From positions 1 to 57,106 of the forward strand of contig JAFUBW010000007.1 of NCBI GenBank assembly GCA_017459965.1: 57,106 bases of DNA, given 5' to 3'. Below, in pieces: positions 44,113-53,725 of this stretch. The stretch's first letter is position 1; each line of letters begins with the position of its first letter. Both the position numbers and the translations under genes were made by a program. Origin of the DNA: Bacilli bacterium (GTDB taxonomy: Bacteria; Bacillota_I; Bacilli_A; RF39; UBA660). The notes below the pieces were generated by a model. That model saw nothing but the letters and a program-made list of their open reading frames with translations. It was not told the DNA's origin and searched no databases.

Positions 44113-44130
44113 AAATATTTCTTTTTTTTT
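44101..44130 (+). terminator. Permease terminator
   Basis: AAAAGAAAT/ATTTCTTTT stem plus T run, partly formed by the Lys codons at the gene end. Confidence 0.7.
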
Positions 44131-44188
44131 GTATAAATTTTATTAAAAAAACCATATATATCATAGAATTAATTAAAGGAGGATATAT

Positions 44189-46435
44189 ATGTTTGGTAGA
44201 TTTAGTGAAGACGCTCAAAAAATATTAGTACTTTCAAAAAAAGAAATGTGTGAATTAAAACATCAATACATAGGGAGTGAACATTTACTTCTTGCAATGC
44301 TTAAAAATGATAATACTATAATTAATAAATTTAAAAAATATAATGTAACTTATAAAATATTTAAAGACCAATTAATAGATATTGTTGGTATTGGAGATAA
44401 TGATAGTGATTTAATTATATATACCTCACTTTTAAAAAGAATATTAGAAAATCTAATAATAGATTCAAAAGAAACGGGAGCAGAAATAACACCAATATCT
44501 TTATTGCTTAGTTTATTAAATGAGGGAGAAGGAACTGCGATTAGAATTTTATTATCTTTAGGAGTAGATATTAATAAATTATATCTAGATTTTATTAATA
44601 AAACTTCTATTAAAAAATCTAAAATGCAAAGATTATCAATTGAAGAATTAACTGTGGATATTACAAAAAAAGCAAAAAATAATGAATTAGATCCAGTTGT
44701 AGATAGAGATATGGAAATTAATAGAGTAATTGAAATATTATCTAGAAGATGTAAGAATAATCCTATATTAATTGGTCCTGCAGGTGTTGGTAAAACTGCT
44801 ATTGTTGAAGAACTATCAAAAAGAATTATTGATGGAAATGTACCTATATCACTTAAAAATAAAAGAATTTTATCATTAGATATGGCAACAACAGTCGCAG
44901 GTACTAAATATAGAGGTGAATTTGAAGAGAGAATAAAAAAGATAATAAAAGAACTAGAAGATAATGATGATATTATTGTATTTATAGATGAAATACATAC
45001 ATTAGTGGGTGCTGGTGGTGCAGAAGGTGCGATTGATGCTTCTAATATTTTTAAACCTGCTCTTGCAAGAGGTAAAATGAGAATAATTGGTGCTACAACT
45101 ACTGAAGAATATAAGAAATTTATTGAAAAAGATAATGCTTTAGATAGAAGATTTCAAAAAGTATTTATTGAAGAACCTAATAAGGATAGTTTAAAAAATA
45201 TATTGATGAATTTAAAAATAATATATGAAAATTTTCATGGTGTTAAAATAAGTGAAGATATTATTGATAAAATAATAGAATATTCAGATAAATATATATA
45301 TGATAGATATGAACCTGATAAATCAATAGATATATTAGATGAAGTATGTACAAAAGTATCATTAAAAGAAGAAAAAGAAGAATCAGAATTATCTAAATTA
45401 TCAAATGAATTAAATAAGGTAAAAAAACAAAAAAATAATGCCATAATAAATCAAAAATATGATAATGCATACACATTAAAAGAAAAAGAGCAAAGAATAA
45501 TAGATAAAATTAATAAATTAAAATTAAAAATAATAAATAAAAGAAAAATAAAAAAAGTAAAAATAGAAGATGTATTAAATGTTATAAGTATGAAAACAAA
45601 AATTCCAATTTATGAAATAAATAATGATATTGATAAACAAATAGAAAACATGAATAAATTATTAAAGGATAATATAATTGGTCAAGAAGAAGCTATTAAT
45701 AAATTAATTGAAATAACTAAGAAAATAAAACTTGGTATAAAAGAAAAAAATAAAAGCTATTCAGTGCTATTTTGTGGTCCAACAGGAGTAGGTAAAACTT
45801 ATTTATCAAAATTATTCGCTAAAGCTTTAGTAGGAGATAATATTATAAAACTTGATATGAGTGAATATTCAGATAGTATGTCTATTAATAAATTAATAGG
45901 TTCTCCGGCTGGATATGTAGGTTATGAAGATAATAAGAATATACTAGAACAAATAAGAAATAAGCCATATTCTGTACTTATATTAGATGAAATAGAAAAA
46001 GCTCATAAATCTGTTATTAATTTCTTTTTAAACATACTCGATGAAGGAAATTGTAAAGATTCTAATGGTAGAGTTATTAGATTTGATAATGTAGTTATTA
46101 TTATGACTAGTAACGCATATACATCTAAAGATTTAATGGGATTTAATAAGAATGTTAAAAATAATACTTTAGAAGAGTTTTTTTCAAAAGAATTTATAAA
46201 TAGAATTGATGAAATAATTACATTTAATAAATTTACTAAAGATGATATAAATAAAATAATATTAAAAGAAGCAAGTAAATGTTATAAAAAATATAATAAA
46301 GATGATATTTTAAGTTTAGATATAATAAATAAAATAATAAATGATTCAAATTATGAAGAATTGGGAGTTAGAAAATTATGTAGGATGGTTAGAAAAGAAA
46401 TAGAAAATGATATAATAACAAAAATATTTTCTTAA
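44189..46435 (+). CDS. clpC: ClpC-type AAA+ unfoldase
   Basis: ClpC unfolds proteins for ClpP. The 748-residue protein has the N domain (1-140, FSEDAQKILVLSKKE, GSEHLLLAML), AAA1 with GPAGVGKTAI and VFIDEIHT, a middle coiled-coil region shorter than in ClpB, and AAA2 with GPTGVGKTYL and LILDEIEKAH. MGFN after TSNAYTSKDL is in the place of the ClpP-docking tripeptide, so ClpP partnership is likely. GGAGG precedes the ATG. No ctsR, mcsA or mcsB gene is next to it and no CtsR operator was seen. Somewhat shorter than the usual ~810 residues. Confidence 0.92.
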   Translation: MFGRFSEDAQKILVLSKKEMCELKHQYIGSEHLLLAMLKNDNTIINKFKKYNVTYKIFKDQLIDIVGIGDNDSDLIIYTSLLKRILENLIIDSKETGAEITPISLLLSLLNEGEGTAIRILLSLGVDINKLYLDFINKTSIKKSKMQRLSIEELTVDITKKAKNNELDPVVDRDMEINRVIEILSRRCKNNPILIGPAGVGKTAIVEELSKRIIDGNVPISLKNKRILSLDMATTVAGTKYRGEFEERIKKIIKELEDNDDIIVFIDEIHTLVGAGGAEGAIDASNIFKPALARGKMRIIGATTTEEYKKFIEKDNALDRRFQKVFIEEPNKDSLKNILMNLKIIYENFHGVKISEDIIDKIIEYSDKYIYDRYEPDKSIDILDEVCTKVSLKEEKEESELSKLSNELNKVKKQKNNAIINQKYDNAYTLKEKEQRIIDKINKLKLKIINKRKIKKVKIEDVLNVISMKTKIPIYEINNDIDKQIENMNKLLKDNIIGQEEAINKLIEITKKIKLGIKEKNKSYSVLFCGPTGVGKTYLSKLFAKALVGDNIIKLDMSEYSDSMSINKLIGSPAGYVGYEDNKNILEQIRNKPYSVLILDEIEKAHKSVINFFLNILDEGNCKDSNGRVIRFDNVVIIMTSNAYTSKDLMGFNKNVKNNTLEEFFSKEFINRIDEIITFNKFTKDDINKIILKEASKCYKKYNKDDILSLDIINKIINDSNYEELGVRKLCRMVRKEIENDIITKIFS

Positions 46436-46436
46436 G

Positions 46437-46465
46437 AAAAAGACTATTAATTAATAGTCTTTTTA
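46437..46465 (+). terminator. clpC terminator
   Basis: A perfect 14-base-arm palindrome AAAAAGACTATTAA/TTAATAGTCTTTTT, immediately after the stop. Confidence 0.8.
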
Positions 46466-46492
46466 TGGTAAAATATACATGAAGGTGATTAT

Positions 46493-47884
46493 ATGAAATT
46501 TTATAATACTTTAACAAGAAAAGTAGAAGAATTTATACCAAATGAAAAAGGTAAAGTTAAATTTTATACATGTGGACCAACTGTATATCATGATCAACAT
46601 ATTGGTAATATGAGAAATTATATAGGACATGATATTTTAGATAAAACATTAAGATATTTAGGATATGATGTACTTAGAATTATGAATATAACAGATGTAG
46701 GACATTTAACAAGTGATTCAGATTCTGGTGAAGATAAAATGGTTAAAAGTGCTAAAGAATCACATAAAAGTGTTATGGATATTGCAAAATATTATACAGA
46801 ACAATTTTTTAATGATTTTAAATTAATTAACAATAGAGTTCCAGATATAGTAAAACCAGCAACCGGTGAAATAGATATGTATATTAAAATAATAACTAAA
46901 TTATTAGATGAAGAATATGCATATATTGAAGGTGGTAATGTATATTTTGATACATCAAAATTAGATGATTATTATAAACTTACAAATCATAAAGAAGATG
47001 AAATGGTTGTAGGTGTAAGGGATGGTGTTGAATTTGATAGTAATAAACATAATCAAGCAGATTTTGTACTTTGGTTTACTAAATCAAAATTTGATGACCA
47101 AGAATTAAAATGGGATTCACCATGGGGATATGGATATCCAGGATGGCATATTGAATGTTCAGGTATATCAATTAAATACGCAGGTGAATATTTAGATATA
47201 CATGGTGGTGGTGTAGATAATATATTTCCACATCATACAAATGAAATCGCGCAATCTGAAAGTTATTTAGGGCATAAATGGTGTAATTATTGGTTTCATA
47301 ATGAACATTTAATGGATAATTCAGGTAAAATGAGTAAAAGTAAAGGTGCAACTCTTACAGTTACTTATTTAAAAGATCAAGGTTATGACCCATTAGCTTT
47401 TAGATTTATGTGTTTAAATTCTCATTATAGAAAACAATTGATATTTTCATATGAAGCATTAAAACAATCAGAAGAAACATTAAATAAATTAAAAAACAAA
47501 ATATCAAATATAAAAGATGATAATAATTTTAATGAAGATGATTTTAATAAATATAATAATGAATTTAAGAATACTTTAGAAAATGATCTTAACACTGCAA
47601 ATGCAATAACTATAATATATAATATATTAAAAGATAATGAATTATCGGGTAACACTAAATTAAAATTAATTAAATCTTTTGATGAAGTATTATCTTTAGA
47701 TTTAATAAAAGAAGATAATATAGATAATGAATTATTAGATAAAGTTAATAAATTAATTGAGGAAAGACAAAATTATAAAAAAGAAAAAAATTATGAAAAA
47801 GCAGATCAAATAAGAGAGAAAATAGAATCACTTGGTGTAACAATAAAAGATACTAGAGATGGAGTTGAAATAATATGGAATTAA
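46493..47884 (+). CDS. cysS: Cysteinyl-tRNA synthetase
   Basis: The 463-residue class I synthetase shows the zinc/HIGH region YTCGPTVYHDQHIGNMRNY, the GWHIECS zinc-binding segment, and KMSKSKGATLTV. The C-terminal helical anticodon domain ends in the typical EKADQIREKIESLGV. It follows clpC, as in the more distant clpC...cysS order of B. subtilis. GAAGGTGA precedes the ATG. It overlaps the zinc peptidase gene by ten bases. Confidence 0.96.
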   Translation: MKFYNTLTRKVEEFIPNEKGKVKFYTCGPTVYHDQHIGNMRNYIGHDILDKTLRYLGYDVLRIMNITDVGHLTSDSDSGEDKMVKSAKESHKSVMDIAKYYTEQFFNDFKLINNRVPDIVKPATGEIDMYIKIITKLLDEEYAYIEGGNVYFDTSKLDDYYKLTNHKEDEMVVGVRDGVEFDSNKHNQADFVLWFTKSKFDDQELKWDSPWGYGYPGWHIECSGISIKYAGEYLDIHGGGVDNIFPHHTNEIAQSESYLGHKWCNYWFHNEHLMDNSGKMSKSKGATLTVTYLKDQGYDPLAFRFMCLNSHYRKQLIFSYEALKQSEETLNKLKNKISNIKDDNNFNEDDFNKYNNEFKNTLENDLNTANAITIIYNILKDNELSGNTKLKLIKSFDEVLSLDLIKEDNIDNELLDKVNKLIEERQNYKKEKNYEKADQIREKIESLGVTIKDTRDGVEIIWN

Positions 47885-48546
47885 TATTTGTTTTTGTAGC
47901 ATTCTTAGTAGTATCGCTTTCTCAATTAATACTTAGAAATACATATTCTAAATATAAAGAAATAGAAATTAATTCTAATCTTACTGGTAAAGAAGTTGCA
48001 CAAAGAATACTTAAAGCAAATGGATTAGATGATATTGATATAGTAGAAATATCTGGAGAACTATCTGATAACTTTAATAATAGTAAAAGAAGAGTAAGCT
48101 TATCATCTGATATATATCATGGAAGAAGTATTGCATCTTGTGCAGTAGCAGCTCATGAATGTGGTCATGCTGTTCAATATAAAGTAGGATATGTTCCAAT
48201 AAAAATAAGAAATATACTAGTACCATTTGTTAATATAGGTAATACTTTAGGTTATATAGTAATAGCAATTTCACTAGCAGCATCACTTACTAAATTATTT
48301 ACAATAGGTTTAATATTAATATCATTTGCACTTATATTTCAACTAGTTACACTTCCATGTGAATTTGATGCATCAAGAAGAGCAAATAAAATGTTATTAG
48401 AAATGGGGCTAGTAACAGATGATGAACATGATGGAACAAAAGCTATGCTTAAAGCAGCTGCATTTACTTATGTAGCAGGTTTAATGTCTAGTATACTTCA
48501 AGTATTAAGATTAGTTTATATATTTTCAGGAAGAAATAGAGATTAA
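47875..48546 (+). CDS. YugP-like zinc metallopeptidase, membrane-bound
   Basis: The 223-residue protein has an N-terminal membrane helix (1-20), a domain with the zinc motif HECGH at residues 94-98 (AAHECGHAVQYKVGY), two central membrane helices (about 120-165) and CEFDASRRANKMLLEMG, the third-ligand segment of the neutral zinc metallopeptidase_2 family. The substrate is unknown. It begins inside cysS and is probably co-transcribed with it. Confidence 0.9.
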   Translation: MELIFVFVAFLVVSLSQLILRNTYSKYKEIEINSNLTGKEVAQRILKANGLDDIDIVEISGELSDNFNNSKRRVSLSSDIYHGRSIASCAVAAHECGHAVQYKVGYVPIKIRNILVPFVNIGNTLGYIVIAISLAASLTKLFTIGLILISFALIFQLVTLPCEFDASRRANKMLLEMGLVTDDEHDGTKAMLKAAAFTYVAGLMSSILQVLRLVYIFSGRNRD

Positions 48547-48563
48547 TAATAGTTAATCTTTTT
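48540..48563 (+). terminator. Terminator after the zinc peptidase
   Basis: AGATTAA/TTAATCT stem with five Ts. Confidence 0.65.
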
Positions 48564-48586
48564 CTTTTAATATTAATATATTTTAC

Positions 48587-48615
48587 TTGATTTTTATATT
48601 TATATATGTTAAAAT
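48587..48615 (+). promoter_or_regulatory. rplS promoter
   Basis: TTGATT at 48587-48592, 17-base spacer with TGT before TAAAAT at 48610-48615. Confidence 0.55.
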
Positions 48616-48619
48616 TGTT

Positions 48620-48683
48620 ATTGCATGAAAGCAATCCGCTGTTATTTTATATGATTGCTGGGTAGAAAAGGAGTGACAATCGT
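48620..48683 (+). promoter_or_regulatory. rplS leader (probable L19 autoregulatory leader)
   Basis: TTGC at 48621 can pair with GCAA at about 48631 around ATGAAA, while the same GCAATC segment (48631-48636) can instead pair with GATTGC (48653-48658). The two helices exclude each other. The short GC-richer leader directly before rplS resembles the L19 leader family known from Firmicutes. Regulation by L19 is inferred. Confidence 0.55.
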
Positions 48684-49025
48684 ATGAGTAATATTATTGA
48701 TAAGATTACTGCTAAACAAATTAATCCTAACATTCCTGAATTTAGAGTTGGAGATACTGTAAGAGTAGATGTTAAGATTATTGAAGGTAAAAGAGAAAGA
48801 ATCCAAGCTTTCGAAGGCGTTGTAGTTGCTAAAAGAAGCGGTGGAGTATCTGAAACTTTCACTGTTAGAAAAATGTCAAGTGGTATTGGTGTTGAAAGAA
48901 TATTTCCAGTAAACTCACCAAAAATTGATAAAATAACAGTTGTAAGAAAAGGTAGAGTAAGAAGAGCAAAACTAACTTTCTTAAGAGGTTTAGTTGGTAC
49001 ATACAGAATAAAAGAAAGAAAATAA
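48684..49025 (+). CDS. rplS: 50S ribosomal protein L19
   Basis: L19 lies at the interface of the ribosomal subunits. The 113-residue protein has the expected [26 protein letters not shown] (in parts [21 protein letters not shown]), [23 protein letters not shown] and the basic C-terminus RAKLTFLRG. Full length. GGAGTGA precedes the ATG. It is separated from trmD/rpsP, its frequent neighbours. Confidence 0.97.
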   Translation: MSNIIDKITAKQINPNIPEFRVGDTVRVDVKIIEGKRERIQAFEGVVVAKRSGGVSETFTVRKMSSGIGVERIFPVNSPKIDKITVVRKGRVRRAKLTFLRGLVGTYRIKERK

Positions 49026-49047
49026 GGCTTATAACGTCTTATTTTTT
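49021..49047 (+). terminator. rplS terminator
   Basis: AATAAGGC/GTCTTATT stem with one wobble pair, then six Ts. Confidence 0.65.
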
Positions 49048-49077
49048 GCTTTGAAAGATAAAAAGAAGGGTGATAAT

Positions 49078-49602
49078 ATGAGTAATAATATAAAAGAAAT
49101 AATCAAAACTGTAATAACTTATGTAGGTATAGTATTAATTGTAATAATAATTAGAATATTTTTTATAGATCCAGTTAGAGTAGATGGTAGAAGTATGAAT
49201 ACTACACTTAAAAATGGTGAAGTTATGTTATTAAATAAAATAATATATAAAAGACATGATATAAAAAGATTTGATATTGTTGTTATAAAAGAACAAAATA
49301 AACTTATTATAAAAAGAGTTATTGGAATGCCAGGAGAAACAATTTCATATAAAGATAATGTTCTATACATTAATGGTGAAAAAATGGAAGACCCTTATCC
49401 TTCTTCAACTACAGATGATTTTTCTATTGAAGATATTGGACATACAAAAGTACCAGGGGATACTTATTTTGTAATGGGTGATAATAGAAGTGACTCATTA
49501 GATAGTAGATATCCTCAAGTAGGAGTTATTAATAAAACTCAAATACTTGGCCGTGCCAGATTTGTTATATGGCCAATAAATAGATTTGGTATTGTAAAAT
49601 AA
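49078..49602 (+). CDS. lepB: Signal peptidase I
   Basis: It removes signal peptides from exported proteins. The 174-residue protein has one N-terminal membrane helix (about 10-30), catalytic Ser39 in VDGRSMNTT, catalytic Lys79 in IIKRVIGMPGE, and the GDNRSDSLDSR box. Gram-positive short form. ATG 49078 follows AAGGGTGAT; a longer frame start at 49051 has no site. It could process the signal peptides of the secreted proteins in this window. Confidence 0.95.
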   Translation: MSNNIKEIIKTVITYVGIVLIVIIIRIFFIDPVRVDGRSMNTTLKNGEVMLLNKIIYKRHDIKRFDIVVIKEQNKLIIKRVIGMPGETISYKDNVLYINGEKMEDPYPSSTTDDFSIEDIGHTKVPGDTYFVMGDNRSDSLDSRYPQVGVINKTQILGRARFVIWPINRFGIVK

Positions 49603-49622
49603 ACCATTTAGGTTTATTTTTT
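49596..49622 (+). terminator. lepB terminator
   Basis: AAAATAAACC/GGTTTATTTT stem across the stop codon. Confidence 0.75.
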
Positions 49623-49643
49623 CATAATATTGGGGGAATGTAT

Positions 49644-50522
49644 ATGAAAAATTTTATTGTTAGTGATTTACATGGAAATAGTAACATATATAATTCAATA
49701 ATTAGATATTTAGAAAATATAAATAAAGAAGATGAACTTAATTTATATATTAATGGTGATTTAATAGATAGAGGTAAGGATTCTGCATATATGCTTATTG
49801 ATATAAAAGATAGAATTATTAATAATAAAGGCTTTAATATAAAATACTTAGGCGGTAATCATGAACTTATGATGTTTCAAGCGTTATCAGATAATTTTAA
49901 ATTAGTAGAATTAGCAACTTGGTTTTCTAATGGGGGCGGTATTACAAATGATACTCTTCTTGATTTAGTTGATAAAGAAGAAAAAGAGAAAATAGTAAAA
50001 TTTATATCTAAGCTTGATATATATTATAAATTTAAAGAGAAGTTAAATGATAAACAAATTGTTTTAGTACATGCTAAATGTCCTAAAATAGTAAAAGATA
50101 TATGTGATTTAAAAATAAAAGATAATAATAGAGAAGTATATAAATCAGTATGGACTAGAGAAGATGATTTAATGCCTATATTAAATGAAAGTTTAGGTAA
50201 TGATGATTATTTTACCATAATAGGTCATACTCCAGTAAGAAATAAAAAAGGGTATGATTATTATAAAGAATATAATTGTTTAAATATTGATGGTGGGTGC
50301 GGGGCTTATGCATATGGTTATACTGACTATAATCATACACCACTTGTTGAAATAGATGAAAATAACGATAGATTAAATATATTAACATTTAATAACAATA
50401 ATGAAATAATAATGGGTAATTATTTCACAAATGGTAAAAGTATAAAAATGACAGATGAAGAACTTTATAATAAAAGAAAATATATAGATAAAGGCATAAA
50501 GATAAAAAGATTAGAGTATTAA
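49644..50522 (+). CDS. PrpE/ApaH-like serine/threonine-type metallophosphoesterase
   Basis: The 292-residue soluble protein has the calcineurin-like site: SDLHGN, NGDLIDRGKDS, GGNHELM, VLVHAKCP and IGHTPVRN, in the arrangement of bacterial PP2A-like phosphatases and Ap4A hydrolases. Cytoplasmic, no signal peptide. Its physiological substrate (phosphoprotein or dinucleotide) is not readable. ATG 49644 follows GGGGGA by a proper distance; the ATG at 49638 is too close to it. Confidence 0.87.
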   Translation: MKNFIVSDLHGNSNIYNSIIRYLENINKEDELNLYINGDLIDRGKDSAYMLIDIKDRIINNKGFNIKYLGGNHELMMFQALSDNFKLVELATWFSNGGGITNDTLLDLVDKEEKEKIVKFISKLDIYYKFKEKLNDKQIVLVHAKCPKIVKDICDLKIKDNNREVYKSVWTREDDLMPILNESLGNDDYFTIIGHTPVRNKKGYDYYKEYNCLNIDGGCGAYAYGYTDYNHTPLVEIDENNDRLNILTFNNNNEIIMGNYFTNGKSIKMTDEELYNKRKYIDKGIKIKRLEY

Positions 50523-50535
50523 ATATACTCTTTTA
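50513..50535 (+). terminator. Terminator after the phosphoesterase gene
   Basis: AGAGTAT/ATACTCT stem with a short TTTTAT tail. Confidence 0.6.
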
Positions 50536-50565
50536 TGTTATAATTTTTATAAAGGAGTGATTATA

Positions 50566-50922
50566 ATGAAATGTAAAAATTGTAATAAAGAAGTTGATGA
50601 TAATAAAAACTTTTGTCCAAAATGTGGAAACAAATTAGGTGATTATACTTTAATAGTAACAAGAAATAAAAAAACTATGGGATTTGCACTTACCTTTCCT
50701 ATTTATGTAGATGGTAATAAAATATGTGATTTAAAAAATGGAGAAACTATAATCTATAATTTAAAAGAAGGGAAACATACTGTATCTATTAATTCTGTTG
50801 AAAAAAACATGGAAAAAGAATTTATATTAGATGAAGGACATAAATGTTTTGAAATCGTATTTAGCGCACAAATGGGATTTATAGCAGCAAGACCAAATAT
50901 ACATAGTTTTCAATATAAATAG
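50566..50922 (+). CDS. Zinc-ribbon protein, first gene of the TIR operon
   Basis: The 118-residue protein opens with a zinc ribbon (CKNCNKEVDDNKNFCPKCG, residues 2-20, four Cys), followed by a beta-sandwich-like domain with YVDGNKICDLKNGE and YNLKEGKHTVSI, a pattern of small PEGA-like modules. No membrane segment. ATG 50566 follows GGAGTGA. It ends eight bases before the next gene, which begins an unbroken three-gene unit with the DUF1232 and TIR proteins. Confidence 0.75.
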   Translation: MKCKNCNKEVDDNKNFCPKCGNKLGDYTLIVTRNKKTMGFALTFPIYVDGNKICDLKNGETIIYNLKEGKHTVSINSVEKNMEKEFILDEGHKCFEIVFSAQMGFIAARPNIHSFQYK

Positions 50923-50930
50923 GTGATAAT

Positions 50931-51335
50931 ATGAAATTAATGAATAAAAAACAAGCAAATAAAGAATTAAAAAAAGGTTATAAAAAAGCAGAAAAATTAA
51001 TAAAAGATAAAGATAAAACTGAAGAATTTTTACAAAAATTAGAAAAAAAGTTAAAAGAAATACCAAAATTAGGAAATACTTTATCAATGGTTCCTATACT
51101 TATTTCTTTGGTTAGAAGTTATATAAAAGGTGAATATAAAAATGTTCCACTTGGAACTATAATAGCTATTATAAGCGCGCTTTTATATGTATTTATGATG
51201 CTTGATTTTATACCTGATTCAATACCAGGCGCAGGTTATATAGATGATGCACTTGTAATTGGGGCATGTCTTAGATTAATAAGAAGTGATGTTGAAGAAT
51301 ATCAAAAATATAGAAAAGATAATAATTTAATATAA
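50931..51335 (+). CDS. YkvA-like DUF1232 membrane protein
   Basis: The 134-residue protein has a lysine-rich helical N-terminal half and the DUF1232 core: TIIAIISALLYVFMMLDFIPDSIPGAGYIDDALV (in parts ALLYVFMMLDFIPDSIPG, YIDDALVIG). This is a short membrane hairpin with the conserved DxIPD-like motif. Its function is not known in the family. Eleven bases separate it from the TIR gene. Ribosome site AGGTGATA. Confidence 0.85.
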   Translation: MKLMNKKQANKELKKGYKKAEKLIKDKDKTEEFLQKLEKKLKEIPKLGNTLSMVPILISLVRSYIKGEYKNVPLGTIIAIISALLYVFMMLDFIPDSIPGAGYIDDALVIGACLRLIRSDVEEYQKYRKDNNLI

Positions 51336-51346
51336 AGGTGATATAA

Positions 51347-53725
51347 ATGGAAGAAAAAAATTATAAATATGATGCATTTATTAGTTATAGGCATTGTGAT
51401 TTAGATAAATTTGTTGCTGAAAATTTACATAAAATATTAGAAAGTTATGATCTTCCTAAAAATATTAAAGATAAATTAAATATTGAAGGAAAAGCATTTA
51501 AAAGAGTATTTAGAGATCAAGAAGAATTACCACTTTCAAGTAATTTAGAAGATCCAATAATAGAGGCATTAAAGGATTCCAAATATTTAATTGTAATATG
51601 TTCTCCAAGATTAAAAGAATCTCTATGGTGTAAAAAAGAAATAGAAACATTTAAAAAACTAAGAGGAAGAAAAAATATCTTTTGTGTATTAATTGAAGGA
51701 GAACCAAAAGATTCTTTTCCTGAAGAAGTATTATATGATGAAGATAAGAATAAAAAGAAAAAATTAGTTGAACCACTAGCCGCAGATGTACGTGGTCAAG
51801 ATAAAAAAGAAGTATTAAAGAAAATAAAAGAAGAAAAATTAAGATTAATCGCACCAATGTATAATTTAGATTATGATGATTTAAGACAAAGACATAAAAT
51901 GCAAAGACAAAGAAAAATATTAATTACTTCTATAATTATTGCTATTGCAGGTATTTTATTTGCGCTTTATACATCAATTATGCTTATTAAAATAAATAGT
52001 CAACAAAAAACTTTAAAACTACATCAAGCATTATCACTTTCACAAAAGGCTGAAGATTATTTAAAAAAAGATAGTAGATATAATGCTATTAAATCATCTT
52101 ATCAAGCATTAACTAGTTTTAATGGTGTAAAAATGCCATATACACCAGATGCTGAATATGCACTGTCTGAAAGTTTAGGAGTATATAATGCAGGTATATC
52201 ATATAAAGCAATAAATGAAGTACAAACTAAAGGTGTAGTAGATTACATTAAAACAGATGTAGATAATAAATATTTTGCTACTTATGATGAATCAGAAGAA
52301 ATAAATTTATATAATTCAAAAACACTTAAAAAAATAAATACATTTAATGATATATATGGACTATCTATAAATGAAAATTATTTTACTTTTAGTGGAAATA
52401 AAATATTCTCTTATATTAATAAAGATGGAAATATTAAGTTAATAAATCTAAAAAATGGTAAATTAATAAAAGAAATAAAAAAAGAAAAAGAAAAGTTTAC
52501 ATCTATTATTGGTGATAGAAGCGGTAATTATTTATCATATATAGATGAAAGCATTTTATATATTTATAATATAAAAGAAAAAAAGACAATTGGTAGTATT
52601 AAAATAGATGATAAATTTACAAAAGAAATGAGTTTTTCTGATGATAGTAAATATTTATTTATAGGATCATCAAAGAATAGTTTTAATATAAATAGTGAAG
52701 ATGATATAACTATACATGTAATTGAAGTAGATAAAGTAAAAGAAATAAATAATGTTAAATTAGATGCTAATTATATAGAAGATTACATAGAAAAGAATAA
52801 TCACTTATATTTACTTTTAAATAAATCAAATGGCGCAGATTTTAGTATGTTAGTAGTAGATTATGATTTTGTTAATAATGATATTAATTGGTCTAAAACA
52901 TTTGATAATCATTTTGGTAAATTTATGACAAGATCTTATCCAGAAAATTCAAATGATTTAGCAGTTGTTAATTATGATACTGTAAATGTAATAAATATGG
53001 AAAGTGGAAATATAGTAGATGCATTTAATACAACTAGTGAAATAATTAATATATATTCATATTTAAATAATGAAATATATTTAGTATTTAACAAGGATGG
53101 TTCTGTTAATTTTATAAATATGGAATATAGAAATAATATAGAATATAAAGGTAAATTTGAATTTAACTTAGATGATTATATTAAAGTTACTCAAGCAGGT
53201 AAAGGATTCTTACTTGTACCTAGAAATGAAAATAGAGTTATTTATTATGAAGCTAATTCAAATAAAAAAATAAAAGAAGAAAAAATTAAACTAGACTATG
53301 TAAAAGATGATGGTATTAAAATATCAGATTATGATAAAGTTAAAAAAAGTTATAATATTAAAAATAAAAACTTAGTAGATAAAATATTCTATGATACTAA
53401 AAAAGAATTATTATTTGTAAATTATACAAATAATGATTTAGCAGTCTATAATGTAAAAGATAAGAAATTATTAAATATGCTTACTAATGTAGGAAAAGTA
53501 AATCATTATTATGGAAAAGATAAATATAATAGAATTTATATAGGTACTATATCAGATGCATATATCTTAAATAAAGACTATCAAAAAGTAGGTCATATAA
53601 AAGGACTTGCTAAATTAGATAAGAAAAATAATAAAGTAATTATATCGTATAATAGTAAATATTATTCACTACCTATTTATACACTTAATGATCTATTAAA
53701 TAATGCAAAAGATTATTTAAAATAA
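51347..53725 (+). CDS. TIR domain - membrane helix - beta-propeller protein
   Basis: The 792-residue protein starts with a TIR domain (about 6-165): YDAFISYRHCD, then FRDQEELPLSSN, LIVICSPRLKESLWCKKEI with Glu98 in the place of the NADase catalytic Glu. A membrane helix (190-214) follows, then ~570 residues of repeated beta strands with SYINKDGNIKLINLKNG-like and FSDDSKYLFIG-like blades, a WD40-type propeller presumably outside the cell. Bacterial TIR domains often cleave NAD+ or make signalling nucleotides. A transmembrane sensor with cytoplasmic TIR effector is inferred. Last of a three-gene operon. Confidence 0.88.
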   Translation: MEEKNYKYDAFISYRHCDLDKFVAENLHKILESYDLPKNIKDKLNIEGKAFKRVFRDQEELPLSSNLEDPIIEALKDSKYLIVICSPRLKESLWCKKEIETFKKLRGRKNIFCVLIEGEPKDSFPEEVLYDEDKNKKKKLVEPLAADVRGQDKKEVLKKIKEEKLRLIAPMYNLDYDDLRQRHKMQRQRKILITSIIIAIAGILFALYTSIMLIKINSQQKTLKLHQALSLSQKAEDYLKKDSRYNAIKSSYQALTSFNGVKMPYTPDAEYALSESLGVYNAGISYKAINEVQTKGVVDYIKTDVDNKYFATYDESEEINLYNSKTLKKINTFNDIYGLSINENYFTFSGNKIFSYINKDGNIKLINLKNGKLIKEIKKEKEKFTSIIGDRSGNYLSYIDESILYIYNIKEKKTIGSIKIDDKFTKEMSFSDDSKYLFIGSSKNSFNINSEDDITIHVIEVDKVKEINNVKLDANYIEDYIEKNNHLYLLLNKSNGADFSMLVVDYDFVNNDINWSKTFDNHFGKFMTRSYPENSNDLAVVNYDTVNVINMESGNIVDAFNTTSEIINIYSYLNNEIYLVFNKDGSVNFINMEYRNNIEYKGKFEFNLDDYIKVTQAGKGFLLVPRNENRVIYYEANSNKKIKEEKIKLDYVKDDGIKISDYDKVKKSYNIKNKNLVDKIFYDTKKELLFVNYTNNDLAVYNVKDKKLLNMLTNVGKVNHYYGKDKYNRIYIGTISDAYILNKDYQKVGHIKGLAKLDKKNNKVIISYNSKYYSLPIYTLNDLLNNAKDYLK

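Noticed and set aside
44131-44188. CtsR or CIRCE operator upstream of clpC
   Set aside because: No GGTCAAA tandem repeats or CIRCE inverted repeat are visible in the interval.
50827-51087. Hydrophobic antisense frames such as this one (also 15569-15760, 23413-23616, 24847-25032)
   Set aside because: They are complements of Lys/Asn/Glu-rich coding frames, which read as Leu/Phe/Ile-rich. No ribosome sites and full overlap with well-supported genes.
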